The notes under the pieces are model-generated. The model worked only from the letters and a program-made list of their open reading frames with translations. It did not search any database and was not told the origin of the DNA. From Limnohabitans sp. Rim8 (GTDB lineage: Bacteria; Pseudomonadota; Gammaproteobacteria; Burkholderiales; Burkholderiaceae_C), in assembly GCF_945901735.1 (NCBI RefSeq), contig NZ_CAMDLM010000004.1, positions 62,001-126,000 of the forward strand: a stretch of 64,000 nt of DNA, read 5' to 3'. The position numbers were made by a program, and so were the translations under genes. Positions 62,232 to 64,000 of the stretch are shown one piece after another (positions within the stretch are counted from its first letter, which is position 1; every line of letters starts with the position of its first letter).

Positions 62232-63217
62232 AGGTCCAGCACCAAACAACGGGTTAAGGAACGAGAGCAACAGGGCGTGAAAGCGTCATTTTTTTCATGC
62301 TCTTCGGGCAACATGAATTGATCACGGTGGTCTGGCGTGCCCTCCAAAACCGGCGTCAAACAAGATCCGCAATGGCCCTGTTCACAAGAAACCAGCACCT
62401 CAATGCCCGCCGCTGCAAGTGCCTGAACTGCCGTCTGGCCCACGGGCACCTCCACCATGGCACCCGTTGATTGAATTTTGATGGTGAATGCCTGATCCAT
62501 AGTTACAGATCCTCCTGAAATTGGCTCTGTCGATCCGCCAAAAAGTTCTTTTCTCATTTTGGTGTCTTGCACACCTGCCGCTTTGGCAGCACCCATCACC
62601 GCATTCATGAAGCCTGCCGGGCCACAGGTATAAAGCCATGCATGCGCATCTGCATCAGAGAAAATTTGTGCAATGCCTGAGGAGTTCTCATCATCAAATG
62701 AAAAAGTCACGTTGCTGGCGTAGCTTGAGGACTTGAGCTCCTCAACGAAAGCTGCCCGCTCATGGCTTCGGGCATGGTAGTGAAGACGAAATTTTCTTTT
62801 TTGCGCACTGAGCGTCTCGGCCATGGCCAAGATGGGGGTGATACCAATCCCGCCTGCAACCAACACCACCGGGTGGTCATCTGATGGCAAAGCAAACAGG
62901 TTGCGTGGACCACGCGCTTGCAGCGTTTGTCCGGCCTTGATGTCGTTTTGAAGATTCAGCGATGCACCACTGCCATGGGCATCACCCAACACCGCAATGC
63001 GCCAATGCTTCTCGCCGTGGCGGCTGCACAAGGAATACTGCCTGACCACCTCATGCCCCATGCGATCGGTCGCCTGGATGTCGATGTGCGCCCCGGCTTC
63101 CCAGTTGGGAAGCTCAGCGCCATCCAAGCCCCTGAGTTCAGCGACCAGAACGTTGGCCCCCTGAATGGACCAATTCACCACGGCCAATTCGGTCAAGCCT
63201 GCCGCTGCTGGATTCAT
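62228..63217 (-). CDS. PDR-type oxidoreductase (FMN, NAD, C-terminal 2Fe-2S)
   Basis: 329 residues from the ATG at 63217; overlaps the SDR stop (ATGA) and the P450 start (ATGA). Phthalate-dioxygenase-reductase order: flavin-binding RQYSLCS (59-65), nucleotide-binding GGIGITP (122-128) and CGPAGFM (198-204), then a plant-type 2Fe-2S domain with Cys278-x4-Cys283-x2-Cys286 and a fourth Cys at 316 or 317. This is the same domain order as the reductase part of fused CYP116B P450s and of VanB. Here it is separate and coupled to a P450 gene, so it probably supplies electrons from NAD(P)H directly to the P450. Confidence 0.92.
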   Translation of the reverse strand: MNPAAAGLTELAVVNWSIQGANVLVAELRGLDGAELPNWEAGAHIDIQATDRMGHEVVRQYSLCSRHGEKHWRIAVLGDAHGSGASLNLQNDIKAGQTLQARGPRNLFALPSDDHPVVLVAGGIGITPILAMAETLSAQKRKFRLHYHARSHERAAFVEELKSSSYASNVTFSFDDENSSGIAQIFSDADAHAWLYTCGPAGFMNAVMGAAKAAGVQDTKMRKELFGGSTEPISGGSVTMDQAFTIKIQSTGAMVEVPVGQTAVQALAAAGIEVLVSCEQGHCGSCLTPVLEGTPDHRDQFMLPEEHEKNDAFTPCCSRSLTRCLVLDL

Positions 63218-63963
63218 AGCGGGGGCATCCGGAGACCGCCATCGAGTCGAATGGTTTCCCCATTGACCATGGGGTTGGCCGCAACAGCCATGACAAAGTC
63301 TGCAAACTCTTCTGGCTTGCCCGGGCGCTGGGGCCACGCTGCGTTTTGCAACAAGCCATCGAGCACATCCTGCGAGACATGGGCCTCCACCATGGGCGTC
63401 ATGAAAACGCCGGGGCAAATGGTGACCACGCGTATGGCGTGCTTTCCCAGCTCTCTGGCCAGTGGCAAGGTCATGCCAGCGACCGCCGCCTTCGAAGCGG
63501 AATATGCCGCCTGCCCGATCTGCCCATCAAATGCGGCGATTGAGGAAATGTTGATGATCACGCCCCTTTGGCCGTTTTCCGTCAAAGGCAGGTCGATCAA
63601 CTGTTCGGCCGCCAGGCGCAGCACATTGAATGTGCCCAGCACATTCACCTCCATGACTTCGCGAAAGAGCTCCAGGGTGTGAACGCCCTTGCGTCCAAGC
63701 AATCGGGCGTTTTTGCCGACACCCGCGCAGTTCACGATCAACCGAGCGGCCCCAAATTGTTCGGCCGACTCGCTCAAGGCCTTCTTCACTTCAGCTTCCG
63801 AAGTGACATCACACATCACATACCGGACGGATGCATGGCGGGGGCCGTCATGCCGATCCAAAACAGTCACCTTCACACCGTTGGCGCTCAACTTGCTCAC
63901 CAACGCTTGGCCAAGACCCGATGCGCCACCGGTCACCACTGCGGTATTGATTAACTCATTCAT
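63214..63963 (-). CDS. SDR, 3-hydroxyacyl-CoA dehydrogenase type II (HSD10-like)
   Basis: 249 residues from the ATG at 63963. Nucleotide motif TGGASGLG (11-18), VNCAGVGKNARLLGRKG (about 90-106), RGVIINISSIAAFDGQIGQAAYSASKAA with catalytic Ser and YxxxK (about 130-160, pattern only), and a NPMVNGETIRLDGGLRMPP end. These closely follow mammalian HSD17B10, which oxidises L-3-hydroxyacyl-CoA and hydroxylated branched or steroid substrates. It heads the operon SDR, reductase, P450, thiolase, in which every junction but the last overlaps by four bases. The promoter lies at or beyond the window end. Confidence 0.92.
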   Translation of the reverse strand: MNELINTAVVTGGASGLGQALVSKLSANGVKVTVLDRHDGPRHASVRYVMCDVTSEAEVKKALSESAEQFGAARLIVNCAGVGKNARLLGRKGVHTLELFREVMEVNVLGTFNVLRLAAEQLIDLPLTENGQRGVIINISSIAAFDGQIGQAAYSASKAAVAGMTLPLARELGKHAIRVVTICPGVFMTPMVEAHVSQDVLDGLLQNAAWPQRPGKPEEFADFVMAVAANPMVNGETIRLDGGLRMPPL

Positions 63964-64000
63964 GCTGGTAAGCTTAGCAGAATGAAATTGACCAAACAAG

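Overview
The window looks like a chromosome segment of a betaproteobacterium of the order Burkholderiales, most likely family Comamonadaceae. Support comes from a GC-rich backbone, many solute-binding-protein transporters (Dpp-type ABC, TRAP, a Bug-type receptor), a short Coq7, a short GspC beside a gsp operon, a PHA phasin and a trimeric Gram-negative porin. No rRNA, tRNA, CRISPR array, transposase or phage gene was recognised.

Layout. 1-2.4 kb: the end of an AT-richer acyl-CoA cluster (two acyl-CoA dehydrogenases and an HpcH/HpaI aldolase, translationally coupled). 2.6-11 kb (minus strand): a Dpp/Opp-type peptide ABC transporter operon with two paralogous binding proteins and an M20 amidohydrolase inside it. 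11-17 kb: a DUF3047 lipoprotein, an orphan Bug receptor, an alpha/beta-hydrolase lipoprotein, a major porin with a strong terminator, coq7 and an OsmC-type protein. 17.3-18.9 kb: ilvA behind a leader that carries an intrinsic terminator. 18.9-30.9 kb: a type II secretion locus, gspC divergent from gspG-H-I-J-K-L-M-N-D-E-(mipA/ompV)-F. 31-38.6 kb: a 5'-nucleotidase, DUF3299 protein, FtsX-type ABC permease and ATPase, DMT exporter, secreted coiled-coil protein, enoyl-CoA hydratase and phasin. 39-47.5 kb: an HSL-type esterase, an orphan AceE-like E1 divergent from an Lrp regulator, and a TRAP-plus-SDR operon. 47.7-51.8 kb: a DEDDh exonuclease, an Old Yellow Enzyme, two back-to-back toxin-antitoxin modules and a metallophosphoesterase.

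52-64 kb is the most distinctive part: a catabolic locus with a TRAP transporter, two acyl-CoA synthetases, a nitronate-monooxygenase-like flavoprotein, a TetR regulator, and a tightly coupled leftward operon of an HSD10-like 3-hydroxyacyl-CoA dehydrogenase, a PDR-type FMN/2Fe-2S reductase, a cytochrome P450 and an SCP-x-like thiolase. Together these suggest uptake of a carboxylate, CoA activation, P450 hydroxylation and thiolytic shortening, perhaps of a branched or alicyclic acid. The substrate cannot be read from the sequence.

Three palindromic intergenic elements, two of one family and one of another, lie at about 36.9, 40.5 and 48.4 kb.
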